Below are positions 7,096-15,584 of a DNA stretch of 64,000 nt, piece by piece. The first letter of the stretch is position 1, and each line of letters begins with the position of its first letter. The DNA is from Chitinophagales bacterium. GTDB lineage: Bacteria; Bacteroidota; Bacteroidia; Chitinophagales; JADIYW01. The notes under the pieces are model-generated. The model ran no database searches. It had not been told where the DNA came from and was given only the letters and a program-made list of their open reading frames with translations. Both the position numbers and the translations under genes were made by a program. The stretch lies in NCBI GenBank assembly GCA_023957215.1, contig JAMLHH010000015.1, positions 1 to 64,000 of the forward strand, in the 5' to 3' direction.

Positions 7096-8901
7096 TTAGG
7101 ATGAGATGTTTGGAGGTGTTTTAAATAATTTTTCTTTTTCTGTATTTCTTTGAATAGAATAAGTATCTCCTTTGTCATCTAAATAAAAAATTGACTCTTT
7201 AGATAAAACAGCTATTTCTTTGTTTTTATATGCTATAACAGGTGTGATAGTTATCCAATCTTCCACCTCTGATAGGTAAATTAAATACTTATCTATTTGA
7301 TTTAGCTGATTTTTACTAATCAACTGTTTTGTAGCCTTTTGAACATAACTATACTTGATATTGACTAATGACTCCAGCGGGTCTAAAACTTGATTTTTAA
7401 AAGCAGGAAAGTTGGATTCCATGATAAGAACTTTATAGTCAAAGTTTTCAAAAAAATCCAGCAATTCTTGAATGACATTGTTTTCAATAAAATACAAGGT
7501 GTCATTATTTATAAAGAGATTGTTTTTCAAATCTAACTTAGTGGCATCTATTTTTTTCTCTTCAATAAATAACTTTAGCTGAAGTTCGTAGAGAGTTCCT
7601 TTTTTATTAACCTCTATAACAATATCTAAGCCGGCTATTTTTAGTGAAATGGGTTTTATTTTTCTTGGAGTAATAGTTTCGTAGAAAGAATCACCGTGCA
7701 TAATATATGCTTCGAGTCCTAATGGATTTTTGAAGATTTCTTTAATTTGTTTTTTTATAAATGATGATTGATCTACTTTTTGATGATATGGTTTATAATT
7801 ATCCTCATCATTAGTGTAAAAAGAGGCATAAAACTGAATTTCCTCTTTATTAGAAAGAAGACTAATTTTCTCCCCAATATTGAGAGTATTAATTGGTGAC
7901 TTTATTTCCCCTTTTTGAGTAATAGAAGACATCATGATTTTAAAAGTATATTCTTCATAAGCATCTATCACTACTATAAACTCTTTACTGCCTATTGCTT
8001 TAGACCTTACTTGTGGAAATTCAAAAGGTTTAAAAAGGTTGTCTTTTAGTAAATTCAAATTTTCATCAGTTGTTGAAAAAAAGTGGTTGTTTGTATCTAA
8101 AGTGATATTGCTAAAATCATCTATGTTAAATTGGAAGAAGTTTTCTATCTCTTGATCATTTAAATCGTCTAACTTATTTACTTTGGCAATTTTTCTAAGT
8201 GCTTGGTTTCTTTTTTTCTGATCAAAACCATATTGGATAATTTTGCTTTCAAATACTTCTTGTAAAAGATACGATAAGTGCTTACAAATTTTGTTGTTTT
8301 TAGACTTGCAAGAACAAGTTAAAATACAATTCTCATGGTCTTGTTCAATTGTAGTTTTATAATTTCTTCTATCATAAAAGTCCTCAATATCAGCCTCTAC
8401 TTTATTCAATTTTAATGGTTGATAAGATGGATAAAAATCTCTATCTCTATAAGAGACGGAAATACTTTTAAGCTCCTGAATACTTAAATCTTTTAACTGT
8501 TTGTTTTTAATCAAAAAACGTCCAAGAGCTTCTCTTTCTACTTCTAATAAAGGTAAGATGATAGCATCTTCTACTTTGTTTTCAGCTTTTTTAAAATGAG
8601 GAGAATTGCTATGCATTTTTTTATCTGCTTCTACAAGAACTCTAACTATGTGTTTGCAATATCCTTCAAAATCATACGCACAGGTGCAGTGTGCAGATAC
8701 CACTCTATCTATATTGTACTCAATATTAATTTGATACATACTGGTTCCCCAGACAATGGCCGAGATAGAGTCTTGGTCAAGTTTTAAGCTGATTAGCTGA
8801 CTGTCATTATATCGACTTTGTGTTTTAAAGCTCGTGTTGTGTGTAATAAAATCTTCAAAGGGTTTAAAAAATAACTCCATAAAGTAAATATATGCACACA
8901 A
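7096..8901 (-). pseudogene. SWIM zinc-finger half of SNF2 helicase
   Basis: 601 codons forming the N-terminal half of a Bacteroidota SWIM-SNF2 protein. A SWIM finger reads CTCAYDFEGYCKH, and a second degenerate one reads CSCKSKNNKICKH. The long middle region is unconserved. The start is probably Met8 (MELFFKPF) at 8880. The frame closes after PPNISS. In the next frame the same DNA encodes NYLKHLQTSHPNFNEL and FFYLNK, the residues expected at this point, and then returns to the first frame at EDFIEDEWFLK. A +1 event near 7129-7139 (an A-rich run) and a -1 event near 7050-7056 account for this. The intact protein would be about 1236 residues. Confidence 0.75.
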
Positions 8902-8968
8902 ATTATAGGGTTACATATTAATGATGAAGAATAATTATACACTTATTTTTAAAATTGTTGAAAAATGT

Positions 8969-9643
8969 TTATATCAAACTCACACCGTTCAAATCGGTGG
9001 TCAATATATCTGACATATAATCGAAGAAAGGGCGGATACTTTGAAAGTATTCATCAACTTGAGTGGCAAAATGCTCTGATAATACTTCTTCGTCAGTGAA
9101 ATAATGACAAAATCTCCATTGTTTGAGATTGATTAAATCTATATCGGGATGTTGATTATTAAAGCCGGATGGCGCATTGATGAGGATTTCGCCAAAGATT
9201 TTATCCCAATGGTTTTCTAATTCTTTATCTGATAAAATATCCCGTATTTCGTTGGAAGAAGTTTCCCATTCTTTGCGGACACGTTTCAAATCACTACTAT
9301 TAGGATTCCAAAAACCTACTTCGATAAAAGATTGGTCGTCAGGCTCGATATGAATATAATAACCACCTCTTAACGTCGGTTTTCTCCGCATGTATTCCGC
9401 AGCTATATATCTTTTGTAAGGAGTCTTGTCTTTGGAAAACCGAAGATCGCGATAAATGCGATACATTCTCCATTTTTCTATATCATCGTGTTGACCCAAT
9501 AAATCGGCTATTTCAGCGAAGACTTGTTTTACTTCGGTTGCTAAGGCTTTATATGTGAGTTTGTGCTTTTCAAACCATTCTCTATTATTATTGACTCTTA
9601 TTTCCCGTAGAAAATCAAAAGCCTCTTGCGGTATTTTTGACAT
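8969..9643 (-). CDS. DUF2461 domain-containing protein
   Basis: A 224-residue protein matching DUF2461 (TIGR02453) across its whole length: FLREIRVNNNREWFEKHK at the N-terminus, RIYRDLRFSKDKTPYK in the first third, and GGYYIHIEPD followed by GFWNP. These blocks define the family, which is widespread in Bacteroidota and has no established biochemical function. Length is normal. It is monocistronic, between the helicase gene and pgsA. I see no signal peptide or membrane segment, so it is probably cytoplasmic. Confidence 0.9.
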   Translation of the reverse strand: MSKIPQEAFDFLREIRVNNNREWFEKHKLTYKALATEVKQVFAEIADLLGQHDDIEKWRMYRIYRDLRFSKDKTPYKRYIAAEYMRRKPTLRGGYYIHIEPDDQSFIEVGFWNPNSSDLKRVRKEWETSSNEIRDILSDKELENHWDKIFGEILINAPSGFNNQHPDIDLINLKQWRFCHYFTDEEVLSEHFATQVDEYFQSIRPFFDYMSDILTTDLNGVSLI

Positions 9644-9844
9644 AAAGTACTAAGGTAAACGAAAATGTACAAAACCGAAAATGGGAACTCCATTTTGGCG
9701 TGAAAGAGTACAAATAGGAAATTTTTGTAATAGAAATAGTTAAAAGAATGTATAAAACGAGATGGTCTAAACTTAAATCCAAAATAAAATGATAAGTTTG
9801 TACGTAATTGCTTTTTAGAGCGAATTTCAAAATAGCTTGTCTTA

Positions 9845-10426
9845 GTGAAACATATACCCAATATATTAAGTGCTTTGCGTATTCTGATGGTGCCGGCTTT
9901 TCTTTATTTCTACTGGCAAGATGATATCTCTCTGATAGTTTTGGGCTTTATCATCTTTTTGATGGCTACTGTCACAGATTTCTTGGATGGATATATAGCA
10001 AGGAAATATAATTATCAGTCTGCATTAGGAGCTTTTTTAGACCCTTTGGCTGATAAATTTTTGACTTTTAGTGCTTTTATTTCACTGCCACTCATCAATA
10101 ACGAGCTATTTCCTTGGTGGGCAATTTGCATCATACTTTTCAGAGATATCTTTATTACACTTTTGAGGGTATGGGCAAAATATAAAAATGCTACCATGAA
10201 GACAAGAATTATCGGTAAGGTGAAAACGGTAGTGCAGTTTGTCTTTTTATACTTTGTTTTGTTTTTGGGTGCATTTAAAGGCTATCCGAGCTGGTTGGGG
10301 GTATTGGCAAAAGATATATTGAGCAATACTGAAATTATCTTTTCTTTGACCGTCTTTGTGGTTGCATTTACGGTGTATAGCGGTATAGAATATACTATTA
10401 AAAACAGCCGGCTTTTTAGCTTTTGA
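9845..10426 (+). CDS. pgsA: CDP-diacylglycerol-glycerol-3-phosphate phosphatidyltransferase
   Basis: A 193-residue integral membrane enzyme that makes phosphatidylglycerophosphate, the committed step to phosphatidylglycerol. The CDP-alcohol phosphotransferase signature D-G-x2-A-R-x8-G-x3-D-x3-D is complete: DGYIARKYNYQSALGAFLD then PLAD. The N-terminus KHIPNILSALRILMVP is the standard family opening and supports the GTG start at 9845. There are four or five membrane spans. It is followed one base after its stop by pgpA, which dephosphorylates its product, so the two form one operon. Confidence 0.93.
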   Translation: MKHIPNILSALRILMVPAFLYFYWQDDISLIVLGFIIFLMATVTDFLDGYIARKYNYQSALGAFLDPLADKFLTFSAFISLPLINNELFPWWAICIILFRDIFITLLRVWAKYKNATMKTRIIGKVKTVVQFVFLYFVLFLGAFKGYPSWLGVLAKDILSNTEIIFSLTVFVVAFTVYSGIEYTIKNSRLFSF

Positions 10427-10427
10427 T

Positions 10428-10901
10428 ATGAAAAGTTTTAAGTTATGGCTTTCTGCCGGATTGGGAGCGGGCTTTCTTCCGAAATCTCCGGGGACATGGG
10501 GAAGTTTAGTATCTTTAATTCCTATCTATTTCATTCTGATTTCTGCACATCCTTTTACCTATTTGTCTGTATTTATTATACTCAGTTGTGTCATTAATCT
10601 TTGGGTGGCAGATGTGAGTGAAGATACTTGGGGCAAAGATCCCTCTAAAATGGTAATAGATGAATTTGCCGGACAAGGAGTCAGTTTTTTGGCTGTGGCA
10701 TATTGGGGAGTGGTATTGCCATTACCGGTCGCGTTATTGTTGGGTTTTATATTTTTCAGATTTTTTGATATTCTCAAACCTTTGGGGATTAATCGGCTTC
10801 AAAGTTTTAAAGGTGGCTTCGGCATTCTCTTGGATGACTTATTGGCAGGAGTGTACGCAATGGCTTGTCTGCAAGTACTTATTTTGACCGCCGGAATTTG
10901 A
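10428..10901 (+). CDS. pgpA: phosphatidylglycerophosphatase A
   Basis: A 157-residue membrane protein of the PgpA family, which converts phosphatidylglycerophosphate to phosphatidylglycerol. The family motifs are present: GAGFLPKSPGTWGSL at the N-terminus, DEFAGQG with the acidic residues needed for Mg2+ in the middle, and GGFGILLDDLLAGVYA near the C-terminus. The ATG follows the pgsA stop by one base. Together they supply consecutive steps of one pathway, which confirms both calls. Confidence 0.93.
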   Translation: MKSFKLWLSAGLGAGFLPKSPGTWGSLVSLIPIYFILISAHPFTYLSVFIILSCVINLWVADVSEDTWGKDPSKMVIDEFAGQGVSFLAVAYWGVVLPLPVALLLGFIFFRFFDILKPLGINRLQSFKGGFGILLDDLLAGVYAMACLQVLILTAGI

Positions 10902-10919
10902 TTCACTTATAGCCATATA

Positions 10920-11684
10920 TTACAAACTGATAAATCTCACTTCTTTATGATAAAACTTTCTTGTCCCGTCATCGGTCTTTATGGTGAGCTGCCCGTCTTT
11001 TTCCACGTTTTGTATGCTTCCTTTGAAAGAAGAGAGAGAATCAGAGAACAATAGTTCTTCATTTAACCCTAAGAGTACTTGTAGATAACGTTGATGTATT
11101 TTTTCGTATTGACCACTTTTCAAAAACAGATAATTTTTTTCAAGTATTTCTAAAAGCCTGATGCAGGTTTCTTCCACATTGCCTTGATAGCCGTTTAATA
11201 TCATAGAACTTGCCGTTGTCAGTCCCGGGAAATTTTCTTGGTTGACATTGAGACCGATTCCGATGATAGACGTTAGCACAGTAGAGCCTTGAATACTGTT
11301 TTCTATTAAAATGCCACACACTTTTTTTCGGTCTATCATAACATCATTGGGCCATTTGATTTCAATTTTTTTATCTTTTACTTTTTCGCATAAAAGTTCA
11401 TAGACGGAAAGGCAAGTAGCCATACTTAATAAAAACTGTTCCGTAACTTTTAAAAAACCGGTGAGGAACAAGACCGAAAAGGTAAGATTCTTTTCAGCTT
11501 CCGCCTGCCAAGAATTGCCGGACTGACCTTTACCTTTAGATTGTTTGTCTGCCATTATGACAAGTCCGTCAATTGGCTTGTTATTTGACAACCAGTCTTT
11601 GAGAAAAGTATTGGTGGATGAAATCTCTTTTAACTGTATTAGAAACTTTCCTGTAAATAATGTGTTGATTGTAGAAGGATTCAA
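10920..11684 (-). CDS. birA: biotin-[acetyl-CoA-carboxylase] ligase
   Basis: A 254-residue biotin protein ligase of the class I type without an N-terminal DNA-binding domain. It activates biotin with ATP and attaches it to carboxylase carrier domains. Visible motifs are EISSTNTFLKDW, the biotinyl-AMP loop KGKGQSGNSW (GRGRRG type), IKWPNDVMI with the catalytic Lys, and KVCGILIE. The C-terminal ~45-residue SH3-like domain is present. It is convergent with pgpA and divergent from rsfS, with which it shares a 47-bp intergenic region. The carboxylase subunit at 15585-17213 belongs to a biotin-dependent enzyme that would depend on this ligase. Confidence 0.93.
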   Translation of the reverse strand: MNPSTINTLFTGKFLIQLKEISSTNTFLKDWLSNNKPIDGLVIMADKQSKGKGQSGNSWQAEAEKNLTFSVLFLTGFLKVTEQFLLSMATCLSVYELLCEKVKDKKIEIKWPNDVMIDRKKVCGILIENSIQGSTVLTSIIGIGLNVNQENFPGLTTASSMILNGYQGNVEETCIRLLEILEKNYLFLKSGQYEKIHQRYLQVLLGLNEELLFSDSLSSFKGSIQNVEKDGQLTIKTDDGTRKFYHKEVRFISL

Positions 11685-11731
11685 TTTGATTTTTAGATAA
11701 AAATAATTTTAAACAAGAATAAATAAAAAAT

Positions 11732-12109
11732 TTGAGAGAAGCAAAAGCTATAAAGGTGGATGATGATGAAATTTTGAGCGAGATGATCATCAAAATGATT
11801 CAAGATAAAGGAGGGGAGAATATTATTAGATTAAATCTTTCCGAAATAAGTGATGCAGTTGTGGATTATTTCATAATTTGTCATGCATATTCTAAAACAC
11901 ATGTTAAATCAATAGGAGATTTTGTAGAAGTAAAAGTAAAAGAAATGTTTAAATCGCTAAATTTGCATGTGGAGGGACGAAATAATGGAGAATGGGTGCT
12001 GATAGGTGCCGGTAATATTTTGGTGCATATCTTTCTTGAAGAAAAAAGAGAATATTATCAATTGGAAGACCTTTGGAGTGATGCTGAGATTAAAAAATAC
12101 GATAACTAA
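11732..12109 (+). CDS. rsfS: ribosomal silencing factor RsfS
   Basis: A 125-residue RsfS/YbeB/Iojap protein, which binds uL14 and prevents premature subunit joining. The family blocks are DYFIICHAYSKTHVKSIGDFVE, EGRNNGEWVLIGAGNILVHIFLEE and YQLEDLWSDAE. The usual D in VVDYFIIC is there. The frame starts with TTG at 11732, and no better ATG lies upstream. It is followed 23 bp later by ftsH, an order common in Bacteroidota. Confidence 0.93.
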   Translation: MREAKAIKVDDDEILSEMIIKMIQDKGGENIIRLNLSEISDAVVDYFIICHAYSKTHVKSIGDFVEVKVKEMFKSLNLHVEGRNNGEWVLIGAGNILVHIFLEEKREYYQLEDLWSDAEIKKYDN

Positions 12110-12132
12110 TTTAAAGAATACGATAAAATTTC

Positions 12133-14121
12133 ATGGAAAGATTGCCTGATAAAAAAAATAAAAAGCCTACAAAATCTAAATTTAGCTTTTACTGGATTTA
12201 TGCCATTATTATTATTGCATTGATAGGCTCACAGATGTTTCAAGCGAGTAATAATGCGGCCTCAGACATTACTATTCCTACTTTTTTAAACGACTTGTTA
12301 CCAAGTGGTGATGTTAATAAAGTGGTGGTGGTCAATGGGAAGACAGCAGAAGTATATCTTAAAGAAAGCGCATTTGAAAAAGAGAGATACAAAGATTTGG
12401 AAAAATCTAAAATGGGCATATTGAGTCGTGATCCTCAATATAGATTTACCATACCCTCAAGTGATTATTTTCAAGGGCAAATAGATAAAGTAGTAAGCAC
12501 CCTTCCTGCTGATAAAGCGATTAAAGTAGAATATGTGGATCGTGAAAATATGATGGGCGTTCTCTTGTCATGGTTGCTTCCATTGCTTATACTTTTTGCT
12601 ATTTGGATGTTTGTCATGCGTAGAGTAGGGAATAGCATGGGAGGTCCTGGCGGTCAAATATTTAATATTGGAAAATCTAAAGCTTCTCTTTATGAGAACG
12701 ATTCTACACAGGTTGCTGTTACCTTTGACGATGTGGCGGGGTTGGATGAAGCTAAAGCCGAGGTGGCAGAAGTAGTAGATTTTTTAAAAAGCCCCCAAAA
12801 ATATACTTCTCTCGGAGGAAGTATTCCCAAAGGTCTTTTATTGGTAGGCTCTCCCGGTACAGGAAAAACCTTGTTGGCGAAAGCTGTTGCCGGAGAGGCA
12901 AAAGTGCCTTTCTTTTCCTTGTCGGGTTCTGATTTTGTAGAGATGTTTGTAGGAGTGGGTGCTTCGAGAGTTCGAGATTTGTTTAAACAGGCTCGTGAAA
13001 AAGCTCCTTGCATTATTTTTATTGATGAAATAGATGCGATAGGTAGGACACGCGGACGTAATATGATACAAAGTAATGATGAACGTGAAAATACCTTGAA
13101 CCAGATGTTGGTGGAGATGGACGGGTTTGGAGGTGATACGGGAGTGATTATTTTGGCGGCGACCAATAGACCGGATGTATTGGATCCTGCTTTATTGAGA
13201 CCGGGGCGTTTTGACAGGCAGATTTCAATTGATAAACCGGACTTAAAAGGAAGAGAACAGATTTTTAAAGTCTATCTGAAAAAGATAAAAATCGGCGCAG
13301 AAGTCAGAGCGGATAAATTAGCTTCTTTGACACCCGGATTTGCCGGTGCTGAAATTGCCAATGTGTGTAATGAAGCAGCTTTGATTGCTGCAAGAAAAAA
13401 TAAATCTTCAATAGATCTTCAAGATTTCCATGATGCTATTGATAGAGTGATAGGTGGTCTTGAAAAGAAAAATAAGATTATTTCACCACAGGAAAAAGAA
13501 ATCATTGCTTACCATGAAGCAGGACATGCGATTTGTGGTTGGTTTTTGGAACATGCGGATCCATTGCTGAAAGTGACCATTATACCGAGAGGAGAAGCGG
13601 CGTTAGGATATGCACAATATCTACCTAAAGAACAATATCTATACCGAACCGAACAACTGAATGACATGATGTGTATGACATTGGGAGGCAGGGTAGCTGA
13701 AGATATTGTTTTTGGTAAAATTTCTACCGGTGCGCAAAACGATCTTCAAAAAATCACCAATATGGCTTACGGAATGGTAACGGTTTATGGAATGAATGAC
13801 AAAATAGGTAATATCTCATTCTACGATCCTCAAAATGAAAATTCTTTCACCAAGCCTTATTCTGAAGCGACGGCACGTGAAATAGATGAAGAGGTAAGAA
13901 AGATGGTTAGTGCCGTCTATCAGCGTACCAAAGATACCTTAATTGAAAAGAGAGAACAATTAGAGATATTGGCAAAAGCACTCTTAAAGAAAGAAATTTT
14001 ATTCAAATCCGACTTGGAGGATTTAATAGGTAAAAGACCTTTTGATATAGATGAGGAACTAGATACGGATGCTGTCAGCGAAGTGATTCCGTCTGATAAA
14101 AACATTGCTTCTACGAATTAA
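12133..14121 (+). CDS. ftsH: ATP-dependent zinc metalloprotease FtsH
   Basis: A 662-residue membrane-anchored AAA+ protease that removes misassembled membrane proteins and regulators. Two membrane spans lie near residues 17-36 and 139-157 with a periplasmic segment between. The AAA module has Walker A GSPGTGKT (239-246), with Ser in place of the usual Pro at position 2, Walker B IIFIDEIDAI, and the SRH ATNRPDVLDPALLRPGRFD. The protease zinc site is HEAGH (461-465). Length and order are normal. It follows rsfS and precedes a YwqK-type lipoprotein. Confidence 0.97.
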   Translation: MERLPDKKNKKPTKSKFSFYWIYAIIIIALIGSQMFQASNNAASDITIPTFLNDLLPSGDVNKVVVVNGKTAEVYLKESAFEKERYKDLEKSKMGILSRDPQYRFTIPSSDYFQGQIDKVVSTLPADKAIKVEYVDRENMMGVLLSWLLPLLILFAIWMFVMRRVGNSMGGPGGQIFNIGKSKASLYENDSTQVAVTFDDVAGLDEAKAEVAEVVDFLKSPQKYTSLGGSIPKGLLLVGSPGTGKTLLAKAVAGEAKVPFFSLSGSDFVEMFVGVGASRVRDLFKQAREKAPCIIFIDEIDAIGRTRGRNMIQSNDERENTLNQMLVEMDGFGGDTGVIILAATNRPDVLDPALLRPGRFDRQISIDKPDLKGREQIFKVYLKKIKIGAEVRADKLASLTPGFAGAEIANVCNEAALIAARKNKSSIDLQDFHDAIDRVIGGLEKKNKIISPQEKEIIAYHEAGHAICGWFLEHADPLLKVTIIPRGEAALGYAQYLPKEQYLYRTEQLNDMMCMTLGGRVAEDIVFGKISTGAQNDLQKITNMAYGMVTVYGMNDKIGNISFYDPQNENSFTKPYSEATAREIDEEVRKMVSAVYQRTKDTLIEKREQLEILAKALLKKEILFKSDLEDLIGKRPFDIDEELDTDAVSEVIPSDKNIASTN

Positions 14122-14181
14122 TTTGTTAATTTTTTACCTTCTACACAATTCTTTATATTTTTATTGAAGTAAAATGTAGTT

Positions 14182-14886
14182 ATGTCTAATTGTCATTTAA
14201 CCAAGTGTCTTGCACTTTTTCTCGTGCTTATCCTGATGATAAGTTCTTGTAAAATTGAAAAAGTGAAAGAAGTGGATAGGAAGATAGACAGTGATATGCG
14301 TGAAGTCTATTTTGTACTAAAATCTGATACAAGTATAAAAGAGGGTGCCTATTTTAGGTTGGATACTAAAAATGATACATTAGAGAAAAGTTTTTACGTT
14401 AATAACCAATTAGATGGCCAGCGCATTCTGTATTACCCCAATGGTCAGGTCAAGATTATAGAAAACTATATTGGAGGTCAATTTAATGGTTCTTACCTTC
14501 TATACTTCGAAAATGGTGCTCTCAAACAAACGGCTAACTATGAAAACGGTGAAATGAATGGTGAACTAAAAAACTATTATGAAAACCCTTACGGTCAAAT
14601 AAAAGAAAGCTTTTTCTTATTGAATGGTATTGAAAATGGTCCGTATAAAAAATATTATAAGAATGGTCAGATAGAAGAGGAGGGAACTTATAAAGATGGT
14701 TTAAAGGAGGGAGACTTTAAAGAGTACTATGAAAATGGGGTTTTACATGCCGAAGGGAAATATTTGGGAGACTTTGAAGATGGCAATGTAAAAGTTTATG
14801 ACAGTACCGGTGCATTGTCAAGAGTATATGTGTTTGAGAATAAGAAGATTATCGAAACCATCAAACCTGACAAAGAAAACCATTGA
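14182..14886 (+). CDS. YwqK/MORN-repeat lipoprotein
   Basis: A 234-residue lipoprotein: signal peptide with lipobox ISSC (Cys about residue 23), then six or more short repeats of the MORN/YwqK type, each of about 23 residues. Examples are YYPNGQVKIIENY, YFENGALKQTANY, YYKNGQIEEEGTY and YYENGVLHAEGKY. In Bacteroidota these proteins are common, surface- or periplasm-located, and uncharacterised. The antitoxin label attached to YwqK does not fit an exported lipoprotein without a toxin neighbour. It lies after ftsH and before two tRNA genes. Confidence 0.8.
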   Translation: MSNCHLTKCLALFLVLILMISSCKIEKVKEVDRKIDSDMREVYFVLKSDTSIKEGAYFRLDTKNDTLEKSFYVNNQLDGQRILYYPNGQVKIIENYIGGQFNGSYLLYFENGALKQTANYENGEMNGELKNYYENPYGQIKESFFLLNGIENGPYKKYYKNGQIEEEGTYKDGLKEGDFKEYYENGVLHAEGKYLGDFEDGNVKVYDSTGALSRVYVFENKKIIETIKPDKENH

Positions 14887-14928
14887 AAAATAGGGCGATA
14901 AAAATGTTTCTTTTTTGGATGAAGACTC

Positions 14929-14958
14929 TTGTATTTACAATATAAGTTTATATATTTG
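14929..14958 (+). promoter_or_regulatory. promoter of tRNA-Lys
   Basis: TTG at 14929-14931 and the -7 box TATATTTG at 14951-14958 are separated by 19 bp, the textbook Bacteroidota housekeeping promoter, 23 bp before the tRNA-Lys gene. Confidence 0.75.
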
Positions 14959-14981
14959 CACTCGTTATAAAAATAACGCTT

Positions 14982-15054
14982 GATTCAGTAGCTCAGCTGG
15001 TAGAGCAATACACTTTTAATGTATGGGTCCTGGGTTCGAATCCCAGCTGGATCA
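14982..15054 (+). tRNA. tRNA-Lys (anticodon TTT)
   Basis: A 73-nt cloverleaf. The acceptor stem GATTCAG / CTGGATC pairs with one G-T wobble. The D arm GCTCAGCTGGTAGAGC, anticodon loop CTTTTAA (anticodon TTT) and T arm GGGTTCGAATCCC are all present. CCA is not encoded. A clear promoter precedes it, and tRNA-Leu follows 33 bp downstream, probably on the same transcript. Confidence 0.97.
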
Positions 15055-15087
15055 CAAAGCTTTTAAAGCTTAGTTCTTATAAAGAAA

Positions 15088-15170
15088 GCCCACGTGGTGA
15101 AATTGGTAGACACGCCACTTTGAGGGGGTGGTTTCCTAAGGATGTGCTGGTTCGAGTCCAGTCGTGGGCA
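15088..15170 (+). tRNA. tRNA-Leu (anticodon GAG)
   Basis: An 83-nt class II tRNA with acceptor stem GCCCACG / CGTGGGC, a D arm beginning GTGGTGAAATTGGTAGACAC, the anticodon stem CCACT / GGTGG with loop TTGAGGG (anticodon GAG), a long variable arm, and T arm GGTTCGAGTCC. The long variable arm and GAG anticodon identify leucine. CCA is not encoded. Confidence 0.96.
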
Positions 15171-15584
15171 CTGCAATATCTATTAGATTTTCCTTTATTT
15201 CTTCACTAACAAAAAAATCAAACTTTCATCTATTCTTTATGTATAAGATGTAAAGACATGAAAGTCGGATAATACATTTAGATGCCTTATTAAAGACAGA
15301 TTTTTATTATCTATACTTTTAAAGTAGTACTACTTATTAACCTAGATTCAGCACTATAGCAATTCCTACAACAAAATGCCATTTCACATCTACTGCGATA
15401 ATTCATTCCGCCATGATTCAATTATTATTTTGTGCCTGTCTTGTATCATTTCGTTTCGCTTAAATTCCTAACACAATGTCTGAGTTAATGCCGATTCTCG
15501 AAAACGCATCATCTTTAGGTAATCCTGATTCGTATCCTACTGTACCTTGCAATTCATACTTTGTTCCTTGTAATTTCTAATAAT
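15171..15584. other. intergenic region without a visible gene
   Basis: About 410 bp between tRNA-Leu and the stop of the carboxylase gene. I find no frame with protein-like composition, no tRNA, no repeat shared with the rest of the window, and no clear terminator. Confidence 0.5.

Noticed and set aside
9598-9861. Overlapping minus-strand frames between the DUF2461 gene and pgsA
   Set aside because: Composition (Phe/Tyr/Ser-rich) and overlap with two real genes indicate chance frames in AT-rich DNA.
14182-14886. Toxin-antitoxin system from the YwqK similarity
   Set aside because: The protein is an exported lipoprotein and no LXG-type or other toxin gene is adjacent.
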